A stretch of 64,000 nucleotides of DNA from Atkinsonella hypoxylon (GCA_000729835.1 JFHB01000129.1:21329-85328), one strand, 5' to 3'. Counted from the stretch's first letter, positions 32,136-44,590 are shown. The notes: generated by a model from the sequence alone, not told the origin. Program-made: numbers and translations.

Positions 32136-34947
32136 TCTGTCCCGCTGCTGCTGGGCAGCATGCGCCGTCGACGCGACATCTCAGTCCTCATTTCACCATT
32201 TGAGGAATGACGTGCTGCTCAACGCGCTTACTGCTTACTTGCTAGCATTGGTATCCATCGTGGCTGAACTCTATGTATTTCCAACCAGAGTACAATCCAT
32301 ATGATATCCTACATTGGATGGCGGATGGCGTCGTGATTCCTTGTTAGTGCTTGAGCGAAATGTTGACTTGCGGATATGGTTCTCTGCATACGTAGCATCG
32401 CACTCGAGACGCCAGGCACTGTACGAGTCCATAGTACGACTCTCTTCTGGCATCTCAGTCTGACCCATCACGAAGACGAAGGCACGAGAGCACTGCTACG
32501 TCCACGAGGTCTCCAATCCACGTGCTGTCATGTGTCCTCGAACAGCTTTTCACCATCCGGAACGGAAAATCACCGCAGACACTCATGATCCTCCCAAAAA
32601 TGAACGAACAGGCTCACAGCCCAATTATCTACTTCTGGCATAATCGCAGGTCGCTTCCCATGTCCGCATATGCAGGTCAGCAGGTCATGCTTCATGTTTT
32701 GTTGCAACACACAATGTGCGGTCTAGTGTACTGTATAGATTTACCATGAAACTAGCTCGAGGCTGATAGAAGTACCAGCAATCAGGCCATGTACAAATTG
32801 CTACATCGAACACATCGAACACATTGCAGTCACGCCTCGCCTTGACGCCTGAAATGGCTGGTTATGTTTGTGGTAGTGATGTACCCAGCTTGTGCCTTAG
32901 GGAAGTGGGGCTCGAGACCAACTTCTGTGCTCCTTTTAGTTAACACTTTCCAAAGAAAGGGATGTACGGAGTCCGAAGTCTCAGGTCCAGACCAGCCACT
33001 TTCTTCTTGCCTCGCGTGCAGGCAAGAGCCATTTATGTTATCTGGTTGCCCCTTCCCGTCTTTTCTGCAGCCAGACTGCTGCAGGATAAGGTAGGATGAT
33101 GATGAGGTGCATGGTATTTAGAGTAAAGAAGGTCTCCTACCTCTGAGGGCAGCCTTGTTGCATTGCATTTACGTGTACCTGCCAAAGTACATCGTCTGGC
33201 GTTCTGGTATTCTACCTAGGTAGGTATGAAGGAAGATGTCATGATATATGCACGTCGTGGGTTGGTTGTGGGGTTTGGGCATTTGCGGCGTCAAGGCGCT
33301 GTCTCCCCGCACTTACCGAGGAGACACGGCTCCGAAACAAAGTGCGACATGCGGCATCGGGTGTGGCGATCCAGCGACCGACCCTCTGTATGAAAATGAG
33401 GGGTTTGCCGGGTGAGGCGAAGTTGAGGACGAGAGCTGGGTTGGGCTGGGTTGTAGCCAACTGGACACCTTGCAACAAGGACTATGCGGTGAGCAGAATT
33501 TGTTGCAGATGCTTGAAGCACGACCTCGTTATTATGTAAAGAGGGGAGGCGGGGAGTCTTAACACAGTCTTGGATCGACGTAGCATTGGGTGACAAATTC
33601 ACATTGGGAAGAGACTCGCTCTTGTTGGCGCGCAAATGGTCCGGTTATGGGAAGGTGCCAAGGTGCCGAGGTTGCCTACTTTGCTTGCCTAGTGCTGGGC
33701 AATGGTGCAATGGTGGGAGGCTTGTTCTCGTCTGGTCGGCAATCCTCCCTCTCTTCGTGGCTCTCTGTTGCGTTGGGTGGCGACGACTTTTATGGCTCGG
33801 ACAATACTGTACGTGCCGGATGGCTTCCAGTGTACTCCGTAAGTTTCCACGACAAGTTGTCTTCGTCTTTGATGCCTACCCAGGCACGTGGGTGACAGAT
33901 TTCACAACGGGTTTTGCATTATGAATTGGTAGGCCAGCCTCGTTATGAAATTTGTCATGCTCATGCCAGGGTAACGGGTAGTGTCGGGGCGTCACCGGAC
34001 GGTGGTGGGTTGTTCTAATAAGCCACGGATGCTTTTTATGCATGGAGAGTGAACGCCAGTTCGGGCATTTCAGGCGGCGTGCCACCCTGATGACGTCCAA
34101 CATGCCATTTGACTCGGCGCTGCATCACATTCAAGCCTCTGAAAAATGAAGGCGCAATATGACGCATGTCGTGTTCCGGGCACCGCATCCATCATCATGG
34201 CTAGCGAATCAAAGCGCGACCCTCGTCACTGGCCCTGGGTTGCCCCTTGCCCTGCGCGCAGTTCACCGTCGCATGGACAAGGTCATGAGCAGTGGCCACG
34301 CCAAGCTCGACTAGCAGAATGTGATAGTATTGAGCAAGAAAAAAAAAAAAAAAAAGGAAGAGGATAGCACGAAGCTGCGGCTCTTCGAGTGTCGAGAACC
34401 AAGGCCACAATTTTACTTATAGCCAATCAAGTTGCGAGAGAAGCCAAGTGCGAATTCCAGATTATAAGTTGTTTAGCTAAACCCCAACGTGTTTTGCTAT
34501 GACTTTTGGGGAGAGGGCCTGAATTCGCTTCCGGGTCATGCTATCCTGTAGCCCGAACGACTACTACCAGAAGTTTTCAATACTTGGCCGGCGCACGCAT
34601 CCTCGGTAATACTCCACACATCATCTCCCCCTGGACAGTCATTATATCCGTGCGAGTGACTGCCAATAGAAAACGTATACGGAATAGAAACACCCCTACA
34701 TTGAATGGCACTAGAGGCCCATTGTACAGAGAAGTGCATCACTAAACCCAACGTCTCAGCATTAGCTACGAATGCATACATACGGTATCGTAACTATCAA
34801 AGAGATGATTCTTGCACCCGAGAGCACAGTGTCCCGCACGAACAGCCATCTGGTAATGACGGAGTAGATAGGTGCACTGCTGCGGTGAACCGGTGAACTC
34901 AACACTGTGCATACTTGACTGCAATTGCCGGGTCGCTTCACCGGCCG

Positions 34948-34990
34948 CTATTACCTATTACCTATTACCTATTACGGACGTACCTATTAC
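34948..34990. repeat. (CTATTAC)n 7-bp tandem repeat
   Basis: Four copies of CTATTAC, interrupted by GGACGTAC, then one further copy. It lies in the gene-free stretch. Confidence 0.85.
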
Positions 34991-37900
34991 CACACTATCG
35001 TCTGGCGGCGGTCTGGCCTTGGCTCCAGAGATGGTGGTGATCCACTCTCATGGACAAGAGAGGGGGTCGGGGGGTCTCCCAAGTGGAGGGTCCCGCAACC
35101 CATTGCTCTCCTGAAGGACCCCTCCATGTAATTTGGGCACTCCATGCGAGAGTGTACGGAGCGCGTTGTCTTAGGTCAGCAATTTGGAGATCTGCTTGTA
35201 ATGTTGCTAACTATGGCCAGGAAGGAGCTCATTTCCTCATTTCCCGTCGTAGAGTATTCCGTATTACGGATGCTCTAGCGTTGATGCAGCGGATGTGGAT
35301 CAATGGCTTGCCAACGTGGCCCAGCTGATTGGTTGGGATTCACAGGAAAGGTCTGGTGTGAAAAATGCCCTGTGCAGCACGCGGACCAAGGGGGAGTCTG
35401 AATAATACAAAACATATTGTAGGTACTGAATGAAGCCTTCCGCTTTGGTTGATATGAGTGTCAGTAGTACGCCATACTCCGTACTCCGTATGCACCAGAG
35501 ACAGCCAGCCAATCCAGTTCAGCCCATGGGTATTTATTTCGGTGGGATGGGATGCCTGACAATCCTGGTTCTCAACTTCTTTTCCACTAATTGGTGATTG
35601 TTCCATATCAGTTTGATCAAGCCGCAGGTTTGACCTGAATGTTACTTCGAATGGAGACATTTGCGATGTAAAGTAATCATCATGCGACTGGTGCAAGTTG
35701 ACCCTTAAATAACAAGAGCTGCAGCCGACCTGACGACCTGCCCCCGGGTCCGTTTGAGATTTGGTCCCGCCAGCCACCTTGTCACTCTTCGCAATGAGGG
35801 AATAGAAAGAAGAATAAGGAAGATAGGGGTGGGTGACCTGCTGCTGTTCATGGAAGAGGGCTCCCCTACTATTGATAATAATCCTGAGATGATACTCGTA
35901 CTCCGTAGATAAGTTCGTTATAAAGACAAGAGTGCTCGGTCTTTCTTTAATGATGAGCGGAACCATGCCATAATAATGCTGGCTATTCAATGAAATGATG
36001 CATTGCTACGGAGTACTCCGGATGCAACCAGCCGAAGCACTCTCATATTGATAGTCACCACCAGTTCATTTGCGGCTCTGAGCTAACTATTATTATTATT
36101 ACGGAGCACCCCGTAATTGGTCGTCATGAACATCTACCATTCTTCGAGAAGGCAGCTTTCTCCCTGCTCTGTGCCACCCTGTTATCCTTAGATGCGGCCA
36201 ACAAGTTATTTTTGCACGCTCACTGACTTTCCTGTCATGACCACAACCAATGACGAGAGCCTGACAGGTCATTGACTCATTCTCTAAAAGTGGTTTGTCG
36301 AGTCAATCGTGATGGACGATCCGAAAGGCCTAGTGGCTTACGGAGCATAGACATGTTGAATTCCTCGCACCTTGTGTCCGCGATAGAATTCCCCTGTTGT
36401 TGTCAACGAGGAATGAAGGAGATTAAGCAAAGACCCAGTTCGGTACGGATTGCATGATTGGAATTTGTTGGCGAATTCCTAGGCAAGTGACCCTCTTTGC
36501 CTCAGCTCCGTATTCATTATTCATGGAGGGGGGGGGGGGGGGCACACAAAGCAGCAACACGGCAAGAGCAACACCTTGGCTATTCATCCATACATCGGGT
36601 GCCAACTTGAGGCTACAGGCCGAGCAGAGAGCAACAAGGCGGGAACAATCTTATCACCAGAGAGCATGGACACTTCCTAGACAGGGCTGGTGGCTCATTC
36701 GGCGAAGCGTCCGAGTCAAAGAGTTGAGTTGTTTAAGAAGTCGGTCTGCCAATTCTTAGGTGGCGGATCAGCCAGCTAACCCAGCTATTAACCGTGGTTG
36801 GCTTACGCTCAGGGGGATGACAGAATTGCGAGGTGGTTTAGTTTGAGACGACTGGGCAGAGCCCTGAAGCATATGGCCTTGGACAGTCAAATTGCAAAAG
36901 GTCATAGGGTTGCCGAACCCCAAAGAAACGGACGGTATTATTACGGAGGACTCCGTACGGAGTGGCATTGGCAACCTGGCAGCCAGCCAAGCCAGCGTCA
37001 ACCCACCTGTAGCCATGAGAGTGGCGAACCCCACCCGTGCCCCCTAAGCGCCCCCCAATCACCCTAGGGGACTCGCGTAGGTACTTGCCTAGGTGGAAGG
37101 TAGTGCTTTTGTACGTCTCATAATAACCTCGCCGTTGACTTTTTGACTGAGACCTCGCAGCCCACCCCTCCTTCCATCCTAAAGTCGTGTTGAATTGACC
37201 ATAACTATCAGGCTCGAAGCCGGATGTGAACAAAAATTGCACCGTTGAATAGCTAATTTAATAATTCAGAATGAAGTGAATTTTCCATTTTACTCGATTA
37301 CATTTTTGAGGCATACGGCTATGGATCCAATCCCACCGCTGATACTCTGCGAGGTTTCAATCCAAAGTTTTTTACCCCCTCCACCCGGGGTCGTGCCACC
37401 GGCAGCACTTGCACTTTCAACACCCGACCGACCATTCATGGTTGTCGTAGCCGGCCACACCTTCCTGCCATCCACGCGGGTGAAGACTTCAATTGACTGC
37501 CAGACATTCTGCCTGTGCTCCACCAATCAGAACATACTCCACGTCGGTTTAGTGGAGCCTATAGCGTCCTTAGTATCGCTCAACCTGTGAGCAGCACGGC
37601 CCATCTGAAGAAAAAAAAAAAGAAGACGTGCGCAAGAAAAAAAAAAAAAAAAACCTATGGCGCTAGGTAGTAAGGCCTTAGTGATACATGAATAGCCTAC
37701 TAAAAGATACAACACATTCATGTATCCTCTACGTGCCGTGAACCAAGTTCCTCGAATAATAATGATGACGACTACTGGCACCTGGCTATGTCGCCCGTAA
37801 CTAGCCTCTCGTTGTGCACCACCAGCCGAAGTTCTCTTCTCTCGTCTTGCTGCGCCTGTGTCTAGGCCCTGCTATGCTGGGTCCTCACCACTGGGCAGCC

Positions 37901-38335
37901 AAAGTACCTACGTAGGTAGGTTCCTAAGTGCTTTTCCTACTCCATGTACACCAGACCAGCGCTCCGCAGTCCGTTCTGCTAGCCCTTGGGAGGACCAATC
38001 TTCGCCCACACATCAGGACCACCACAGACAAGCAGGGCCAGCACATGTTACCAGGCCCCATCTTCTCTTGTCCTTCTCGTCAACCTTTTCCTTTCTTCCT
38101 CATTTACAGTATCCTCTGCTCCCGCTCTTCACGATTCCTCGAATCCGTCCAACTTCGACAATTCCCGTCACGAACCCCGTCGCTGTTTGTTGACCTGCGG
38201 ATTCAGGTTTCTCGCTTGAGTGCCAACTCTCGCTGTTCAAGCTGCTCTCTCCTAGACATTCAACGATTGTCTGAAGTGGCCAGTTAGCTCTCGGCCGCCA
38301 TAGAGCATTTTAGAGTTGATCCTGCTTTTCCCTTG

Positions 38336-38358
38336 CAGGACCTCAATCTGAGGTAAGC
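38336..38358 (+). promoter_or_regulatory. Candidate 5' UTR mini-exon of the cyclin gene
   Basis: A pyrimidine-rich tract ends in an acceptor CAG (38336-38338), followed 14 bases later by a donor GTAAGC (38353-38358). This spacing suggests a very short leader exon of a transcript reading into the cyclin gene about 700 bases downstream. It is inference from splice consensus only. Confidence 0.25.
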
Positions 38359-39070
38359 TACGCCCAGGAGTATTTCTCATTGTTCGGGTTGCACAGTTGT
38401 TCCGAGGCATTGTATATACTCTCCATGAGTCCGTCTCAGCATGCTAGCAACGCTTAGGTCTACAGAGACAAGTTTGTGGTCCGGAGGCCGGAGGGCAAGC
38501 ACATCCGGCATTTTCTATTAGGTCGGCCGACGCTGTACTCCTTCAATCTGTACCTTGAGTCGTTTTCCATCTTCGGACCCTCCTTTGCAGAACTCTGGCA
38601 TTTGCCATCAATTACGCAATAGGTAACTAATTTGGAAAGTAGTTGTATCACTTGTCGATGCTTTTTGTTGCAACAAAATTCGGACGAGGCACGCGCGACG
38701 TGGTTTGCTACCTGTGGTGATTTCTGCTGGACTTAATCTTCATATTCCGTTTGTCCTTTAATCCGAGTGCGATCGTTAATTATCTTCATACGCAACAAAA
38801 AATTCACGACTATACTTCATATCATCATCGTCCGAAAGCGTATTGTCATCAAACACGACGATAGCAAGCATTCATGGCTGGACGACTTTGAACGCCGAAC
38901 CATCTAGTTTCTTCTCTCATCCCCCTTCACCCATTCACCGGACCCATTCATTTGAGTTATATCTCCAAACCTCGTGTGGACAGCATATATAGCTGCGCCT
39001 CTACGCGAGTCGGCCTATCCGACCAAGATCCTCATCGATCTTTGTCGGATCCTCATATCAACCTTTTATC

Positions 39071-40063
39071 ATGCCAGGTGGTGTGTGTGCCGTCCTCGAT
39101 TACGAGGTCGACATGATGGCCGAGTACGTCGCGGAAATGGCTGTTCGTATCGTGACACCTGAGGGAGCAGTCACGACAGCCTTTCGCAAGTTTGTCACTC
39201 AAATTCTCACTTCTACGCGACTTCCAAGCACTACCATTCTCTTGGGTATGAACTATCTGGCCAAGAGAATCAATGCTATGAAGGGGCAGGGTCCGTACAA
39301 GGCATCTGAGGGTCAAGTTTGGAGATACTTGACTGTCTCTCTCCTACTAGGAAGTAAGTTTCTAGACGACAACACGTTCCAGAATCGATCTTGGTCCGAG
39401 GTCAGTGGCATCGCTGTTTCCGAGCTCAATTCGTTGGAATTCGACTGGCTTCAAGCAATGAGCTGGAGACTTTATGTGAACCTGGATCTTAGCAAGGATT
39501 ACCAGGCATGGCTTGAAAATTGGCGCGAATGGCAGCAGATGAAGAAGCGACAAGCCGCTCAGGCTAGCCGTGACAGATTGGCCACATTGGTACCTGCTAT
39601 CGACACGGACTTGGCAAGATATGGCAACAACCGCCAATCACCTCATTCACGTTATTTGCAGGAGCAGGTGGCCGAATTTGAGCGATACCAGGCTATGAAA
39701 GGTCAGCACTCATACCGATCTCGTGATGCTGCTTGGACACACAATCCCTGGAGTGCTCCTCTTACACCACCCGACTCAGGTTATGGTACGCCCGAGTACG
39801 TCATGTCAGCCACATCAAGCAACGCTCGTTACAACGAGTGGTTCGCCCAGGCCACAGCTCAATATAGCAGTCGCTTCCCTCAGCCTACCGCTCACAACTC
39901 ATTGTACCAGCACCGCCAGACACCGTATGCTCCCCAGTATGCATATAATCATGGAGCATGGGATAATGGAGTCTCTGAATGCAACTGTGCTAGTTGTGTA
40001 GCCCCCATGAAACAGACTCTTTACTTTATGTCTCACGGGTATGGTCAGCCCGTGGTTGGCTAG
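39071..40063 (+). CDS. Clg1/Mug80-type cyclin (Pho85-cyclin relative)
   Basis: An intronless 330-residue protein. Residues about 15-160 form a fungal cyclin box: MAEYVAEMAVRIV, RKFVTQILTSTRLPSTTILLGMNYL, YLTVSLLLGSKFLDDNTFQN, WSEVSGIAVSELNSLEFDWL and QAMSWRLYVNL. The C-terminal half is Gln/Tyr/Pro/Ser-rich and likely disordered, with a Cys pair near the end (CNCASC). It resembles the yeast cyclin-like Clg1 and fission yeast Mug80, which partner Pho85-type kinases in nutrient and starvation responses. The partner here is inferred. The ATG at 39071 is the first in frame and directly precedes the conserved part. The upstream 1.2 kb is pyrimidine-rich and may be a long leader. Other PCL-class cyclins are possible. 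Confidence 0.75.
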   Translation: MPGGVCAVLDYEVDMMAEYVAEMAVRIVTPEGAVTTAFRKFVTQILTSTRLPSTTILLGMNYLAKRINAMKGQGPYKASEGQVWRYLTVSLLLGSKFLDDNTFQNRSWSEVSGIAVSELNSLEFDWLQAMSWRLYVNLDLSKDYQAWLENWREWQQMKKRQAAQASRDRLATLVPAIDTDLARYGNNRQSPHSRYLQEQVAEFERYQAMKGQHSYRSRDAAWTHNPWSAPLTPPDSGYGTPEYVMSATSSNARYNEWFAQATAQYSSRFPQPTAHNSLYQHRQTPYAPQYAYNHGAWDNGVSECNCASCVAPMKQTLYFMSHGYGQPVVG

Positions 40064-41947
40064 ATATTCTTGAATGGTGTTGAAAATGCACAGCGTCTTC
40101 GACGGGCCCTCCTCGAGACCGTCGAATACAAATCGCACGGTGGTCGAGAGGTTGCGTATTGCTTCTCATGGCCACGAAATTTTTCATACGTTTCTTTAGA
40201 ACCGTTCTTTTCTTCTCCGTTCTACTCAGATACCCCGGCACGACAAAAGACTGAAAAACGTTTGATATGATCAGCTTGCGGTATTTCTTTTCATTTCGGT
40301 TCATAGGAGCTGCTTGGAGTACTATGCGCTGCTAGGGTCATCTTCTACCCGACTGAGGCTATGCCAGCCTTACAATCTATTGGCCCACGCGCGACGACCT
40401 TTTATGCGATCTCGAGTTTATCCTCCTATCAGTATATATTTTTAATTGGTACGTTCCGGCGTTTGGTTTCGGCAACATTCGGCAATAGGGCATCAATGCC
40501 CAATCGATTATACATTTTCTCTCGGCAGTCAGAGGTGTGGTATCCCAGGCCACGGCTTGGAGGAGACTTTGGACGTTTTCAAAGCATATCTCCCATCGCT
40601 CTGGTGGGTGGATACGACGTACAAGTCGAGCAAACCACTCTATGATCCTGCGCAAAGCCACGCTTATTTTCCTTCTTGTTTCTATTTGTTCACAGATCTG
40701 GTAGCATTCATCGTCATCAAATTGCGATCATCTGCGGCCAGCTGCTGTGACGCTTCACCTTTGTTTTGGCGTCCGCCTCGCAGCACCAGGAAGCCGGATT
40801 GCTCTAGCACTCCGCCGCCCCTCTACGATCAGCAAAATAAAGAGCTTTTTTTTTTCGGAGAGTATATATTGCATCATCATGCCTTTCAATGGAAGGAATT
40901 ATGCTGGCGAGGGATAAAAATTTGTTGTTTCATTATGAAAAGATTCATGCATTGCGCTCAGCGGGGACTACGGTATTACATGGGCAGTTTGGTCAGTGCG
41001 TACCATTGCACTCGCAGATTCTTGCTTTTACATCACGTCTTACTTTGTCACCTACATTCCACCTAGAATTTCCTGACTGGCCCAGTCTTTTTGGGGGCGC
41101 CAGTTCATAGTTCAAGGTTGATGTGGCTGGTCTTGTTTCGACGGTTTTTAGAAGTGATTATTTTTTTTCTACGGGCTGGCACTTGGAGGGCACGCAAGCG
41201 GTTTTTTTTTTTTTTTTTTTTAGCTGTATGGATCGCGGATGGGTTACGTTTCGAGTTTTAATGACCACTGGTATGCTTTTGGGTCGTTCTTGAATGCCAC
41301 TCACAGCTATCTATTCCGGCTCATGATTTGAAGAGCGTTTTGGCGCGCGAGGCAGTTTTTCTTAAAATCCCAAGTGTACCTGCTCCTAGGTAAATTGGTT
41401 GTTCATTTGATACGTGGTTTTGGACGGTTGTTTGCATGCCAAACCAAACGTATTGGCCACCTAAGTTTGAAACCACAAATGCTCTGGGAAGACAAGAGAG
41501 TAGTACCTATGAACATTACCATCCGGTACAGAACAGGGTTAAAGAAAAGGAAATTAAAAGAAAAAGCGTTACAGTTAGCTGATAATCACCTGACAGATTT
41601 TCAAAGCATTGTAAGTATCTTCGTCATGTTGAGAAGGTCTTTGAATCCGGCTGTTTGTCGGAGAAACCAGGGACGCTTCAATAAATGTAATTAGGCCCGT
41701 GTGAATGGCTAGACAGTGGCTGGGTTTCTTACACCAGAAATCGATGCTGCTCTTTCTGCAACAAAGTATGTTTAATTCTAAAATTGTTAACTTGTTCGAT
41801 TTTCCCTTGTTGATACGACCGCCGAGCCCCACGCCGAAGTAAAGAAAAAAAAGGGGACGGATGAGATCTTGCCCACCAATTAGGCACTAGACAGGCAAAT
41901 TTGGAAGCGAAGAGAGGAAACAACAGCCAACCTACGCTTTCACCACC
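40064..41947. other. Cyclin 3' flank and upstream region of the Fyv6-like gene
   Basis: 1.9 kb. The left part is T-rich with long T-runs (about 41158-41168 and 41201-41221) and is likely the cyclin 3' UTR and terminator. A 206-codon frame at 40446-41066 begins without ATG and has no protein-like composition. The last 200 bases are the likely promoter of the next gene. Confidence 0.5.
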
Positions 41948-42891
41948 ATGTCCAGCCATTTCGTGTCTGGAGGAACGTTGGAACCTGGCGATGACCAAGC
42001 TGCACCATCAAATGTTCCTCAGCCCGCGCGGCCCCATATAGGTGATACGACGACGGAATGGGCCAAAGTTCAGCAAGAGCTGGAAAATGCTCGGAAAGAG
42101 AGAGCGGAGCAGAGAATGAAGGCGGCGTCGGGTGAGGAGAGGAGTTTGTATGATGTTTTACAGGCCAATAAAGGTTCGTGCTGCTCTTGTCTTGTTTGCC
42201 TTGTGTCGTGTGGCCTATTCGCATAATTTCGTGTTACCTGCTCTTTTTTTTTTTTTTTTTTTGTATTTTCCTTTTGCCGCTTTTGCCATTTGATGACCCC
42301 CTCCCCCACATTCTACTCTTGTCTACGGAGATGTGCGGGGAAGGGAAATAGGGTATTGTGCTTTTTGGAATAGGAGTTGACGCCTCTGTAGCTGCGAAAC
42401 AAGCTGCGTTTGAGGAACAGAACAAGATCAAGAACCAGTTCCGCGCGCTGGACGATGACGAGATTGAGTTCCTGGATGAGGTCAAGGCGGCGGAGAGGAT
42501 GGCGGCGGAGAGGGTGCGGAGGGAGACGGAGGATGGGCTGAGGGCGTTTCGGGAGCAGCAGCGGAGGAGTAGTGGTGGCGTGGACGGGAGTGTTCAGGCG
42601 GGCGTTTTGGAACCTGGGATAGGATGGAGCACGGGGCGGAAGAGGAAGAGGAAGAGGGGGAGGGAGAGGGAAAGAGGCGGGTTGAGGATGAAGAGGAGGA
42701 CTGGGGAGGAAGACAGGAAAGCTGATGCGGACGCGGTGCCTGCAGAGAGCCTTGTCGCTGGCGAGAAGGGGACGCGGGAGGTTGTTCGAGATGAAGGCCG
42801 TCAAGGAGTGAATGGGGCTCGGGGGACGAAGGCAGAACGCAAACCTGTGGGATTAGTGAGCTATGGCTCTGATGATAGCGATGACGATTAG
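41948..42891 (+). CDS. FAM192A/Fyv6-type spliceosomal factor
   Basis: Exons 41948-42173 and 42392-42891 (phase 1; 218-bp intron containing a T20-class run) give 241 residues. The N-terminal FAM192A/Fyv6 domain is clear: VSGGTLEPGD near residue 6, TEWAKVQQELENARKER, then SLYDVLQANKAAKQAAFEEQ and NQFRALDDDEIEFLDEV spanning the splice junction. The C-terminal half is highly charged, with an Arg/Lys cluster (RKRKRKRGRERERGG) that may act as a nuclear signal, and it ends in an acidic SYGSDDSDDD tail. Yeast Fyv6 and human FAM192A (PIP30) associate with the spliceosome at the second step. The human protein also binds the proteasome activator PA28-gamma. It lies 311 bp from the converging TIM54 gene. 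Confidence 0.85.
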
Positions 42892-43201
42892 ACTGGTATT
42901 TCATTGCATTGATGATTCTCAAGTGAAGATGGACAAGAGCGTAGGTCATGGTCTCGAAAGGATCAGGGGTTGAATTAATTGGTCATATACATGGAGGAGA
43001 TGACGCCTGCATGATGCCTCCCTTTCTAAACTTCTGTCGTCCATCTATATATTTCCAACAAGTTGTCCGACCTGCTTTTGCCCATCACCCAGACCGAAAG
43101 ACCAGAATCGAATAGGCTAGTATACAGATCTCGTAAATAGTACGATTCGGCTATATCAAGTGTGACCGTCTTTCTTACCCAGCAATTAGTAGTTGCCGCT
43201 C
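42892..43201. other. Short convergent 3' flank
   Basis: 310 bases between the Fyv6-like and TIM54 stop codons. It must hold both polyadenylation regions, so the two 3' UTRs may overlap. No other feature is seen. Confidence 0.5.
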
Positions 43202-44590
43202 TCACTCACCATCCGGGTCGCCAACGTTGGGACCTCGAGGCTTGCTCTCAGCCAAGCTAGCGCCCCATCGCCAAAGCCTTCTCAAACTCCCTTTCATCCA
43301 GCCCTCGACTTCCTCCTCGGGGACAGCAATGCTGGCAGCGCGCTGCGCATGCTCGGACGTGATCTCGAAGCGGCGCATGCGCTGGGCAATGCGTGGGTCA
43401 ACCACCACCCTGGACGTCCATATGCGCTCCTTGGGTGGTTCGGCAGCAGCCTTCTTCTTTTCTTCCTCCGTCTGGGGCTCTTCCTCCTTCCACACGCTCT
43501 TGGGCCAGTCGCGCTCCTCGTGCTCGAGCACGCGCTGTTGCTCGTACTGACCATCGGCTTCGCGCCAGTCCCGCGCGGCGGCGAAACAGACGGCGGCTAC
43601 TTCGCGGCCGATATCGTCTGCCAGGTGGCGGCGGTTGAGGAAGCGTCCGAGGCGGACAACGGTCTGGGTGAAGCCGAGGCGGTGCGGGAACGGAATGATG
43701 GTCGAAGGAGAGAATTCGGAGGGGATATGCAGTGGTAAGGTGGCGGATTCGTAGTCGTTGGTCGTGTTGTGTGGGCGAGGCTGAGGTGGTCTGGAGGGTT
43801 TCTCTTCCTTCTTCGCCTCTTTGGGCTTTACGTCGGTCTTTTCGCTCGCCGTAGCGGATGACATTTCTTGTTCGGACTTCGTTTCGGTGTCGGGTTCAGG
43901 CACTGGCTCTGGCACAGGAGGTGCGTCTAAAGGACCGAGCCATCCCTCATGGACGCCTCGAATGTATTCTTTCCACGCATGACGACCAATCACAATGTCG
44001 CCCTTGACGCCCTCATATTCCTTGATACCCATTCTCTTTCTTAGATCCTCGACGATGGAGTCGTCCGTTTTGGGAATTGATTCGCCTGGGCGCTCCTTGG
44101 CCATCCGCGATCTGCGAATCTGCTCGGCCACAGCAGCCCTGACATCGCCCTGTTGTCTGCCTTGCACGAACTCCCAATCGAGGCCCGAAGCCGCGAGTAC
44201 CGGTTTCACGTACTCGATGAAATGATCCTGGGCCACGCGCAGACCGTCACCCGGCGGAGACTCCAGGTACACGGTCAGTTTCCGGGGGAGAGCGTTGGCA
44301 GAGCTCATGAGCTCGTGCGACAGAGGTTCCACGGCACGGCACCACTTTGCCGTGGCACGCTTCTTCTCACGCTTGTCATACACGATGGCAGTCGTGAAGG
44401 CTCCGGTGATTGTCCAGAAGATCATCCAGTTTCTAGACGGGAGCTTGCGAGGGAACGCCGGCAGACCCAGCATTTTCAGAGCCGGGTTCCGAGGCTTCGG
44501 TGGTGTCGTAGTATTGGCAGTCGAGGCGGCCGTAGCGGTCGCCGCGCCAGGCGTGGCCGGAGGCGGCGAAGAATCTGACGTGCTGGCCAT
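43202..44590 (-). CDS. TIM54: Mitochondrial inner-membrane translocase subunit Tim54
   Basis: An intronless frame of 462 residues from the ATG at 44590. The frame stays open seven codons further, but only to a TTG, so I start at 44590. After a Ser/Pro/Ala/Thr-rich leader comes NPALKMLGLP, PRKLPSRNW, and a single membrane helix at about residues 54-71 (NWMIFWTITGAFTTAIVY). A large intermembrane-space domain follows (YDKREKKRATAKWC, PRKLTVYLESPPGDGL, HFIEYVKPVLAASGLDWEFVQGR). An acidic Glu/Lys-rich insert and a C-terminal part with PHRLGFTQTVVRLGRFL complete it. Tim54 is a scaffold of the TIM22 carrier translocase and also supports Yme1. It is divergent from the COT-1 kinase gene. Confidence 0.92.
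   Translation of the reverse strand: MASTSDSSPPPATPGAATATAASTANTTTPPKPRNPALKMLGLPAFPRKLPSRNWMIFWTITGAFTTAIVYDKREKKRATAKWCRAVEPLSHELMSSANALPRKLTVYLESPPGDGLRVAQDHFIEYVKPVLAASGLDWEFVQGRQQGDVRAAVAEQIRRSRMAKERPGESIPKTDDSIVEDLRKRMGIKEYEGVKGDIVIGRHAWKEYIRGVHEGWLGPLDAPPVPEPVPEPDTETKSEQEMSSATASEKTDVKPKEAKKEEKPSRPPQPRPHNTTNDYESATLPLHIPSEFSPSTIIPFPHRLGFTQTVVRLGRFLNRRHLADDIGREVAAVCFAAARDWREADGQYEQQRVLEHEERDWPKSVWKEEEPQTEEEKKKAAAEPPKERIWTSRVVVDPRIAQRMRRFEITSEHAQRAASIAVPEEEVEGWMKGSLRRLWRWGASLAESKPRGPNVGDPDGE

Larger units (their letters stand above)
32136..39070. other. 7-kb gene-free stretch rich in short palindromic motifs
   Basis: No recognisable protein was found on either strand. The longest open frames (for example 35340-35990 minus) lack an early ATG, have no motifs and run across dispersed repeats. 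The stretch holds most of the window's TACTCCGTA/TACGGAGTA motifs (33833, 35475, 35482, 35899, 36007 and variants) and one exact TACCTAGGTA (33213). It also has a (CTATTAC)n array, a G-run at about 36528-36542 and several A-runs. The last kilobase is probably the promoter and leader of the cyclin gene. It could contain long non-coding RNAs; nothing in the sequence proves it. Confidence 0.5.

Noticed and set aside
35340..35990. A 217-codon open frame on the minus strand in the gene desert
   Set aside because: It opens with TTG, has no domain-like pattern, and passes through three TACTCCGTA motif copies that are otherwise non-coding.
40446..41066. A 206-codon plus-strand frame after the cyclin gene
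   Set aside because: It starts without ATG, is full of Cys/His/Trp/Phe runs from T-rich DNA, and lies where the cyclin 3' UTR is expected.
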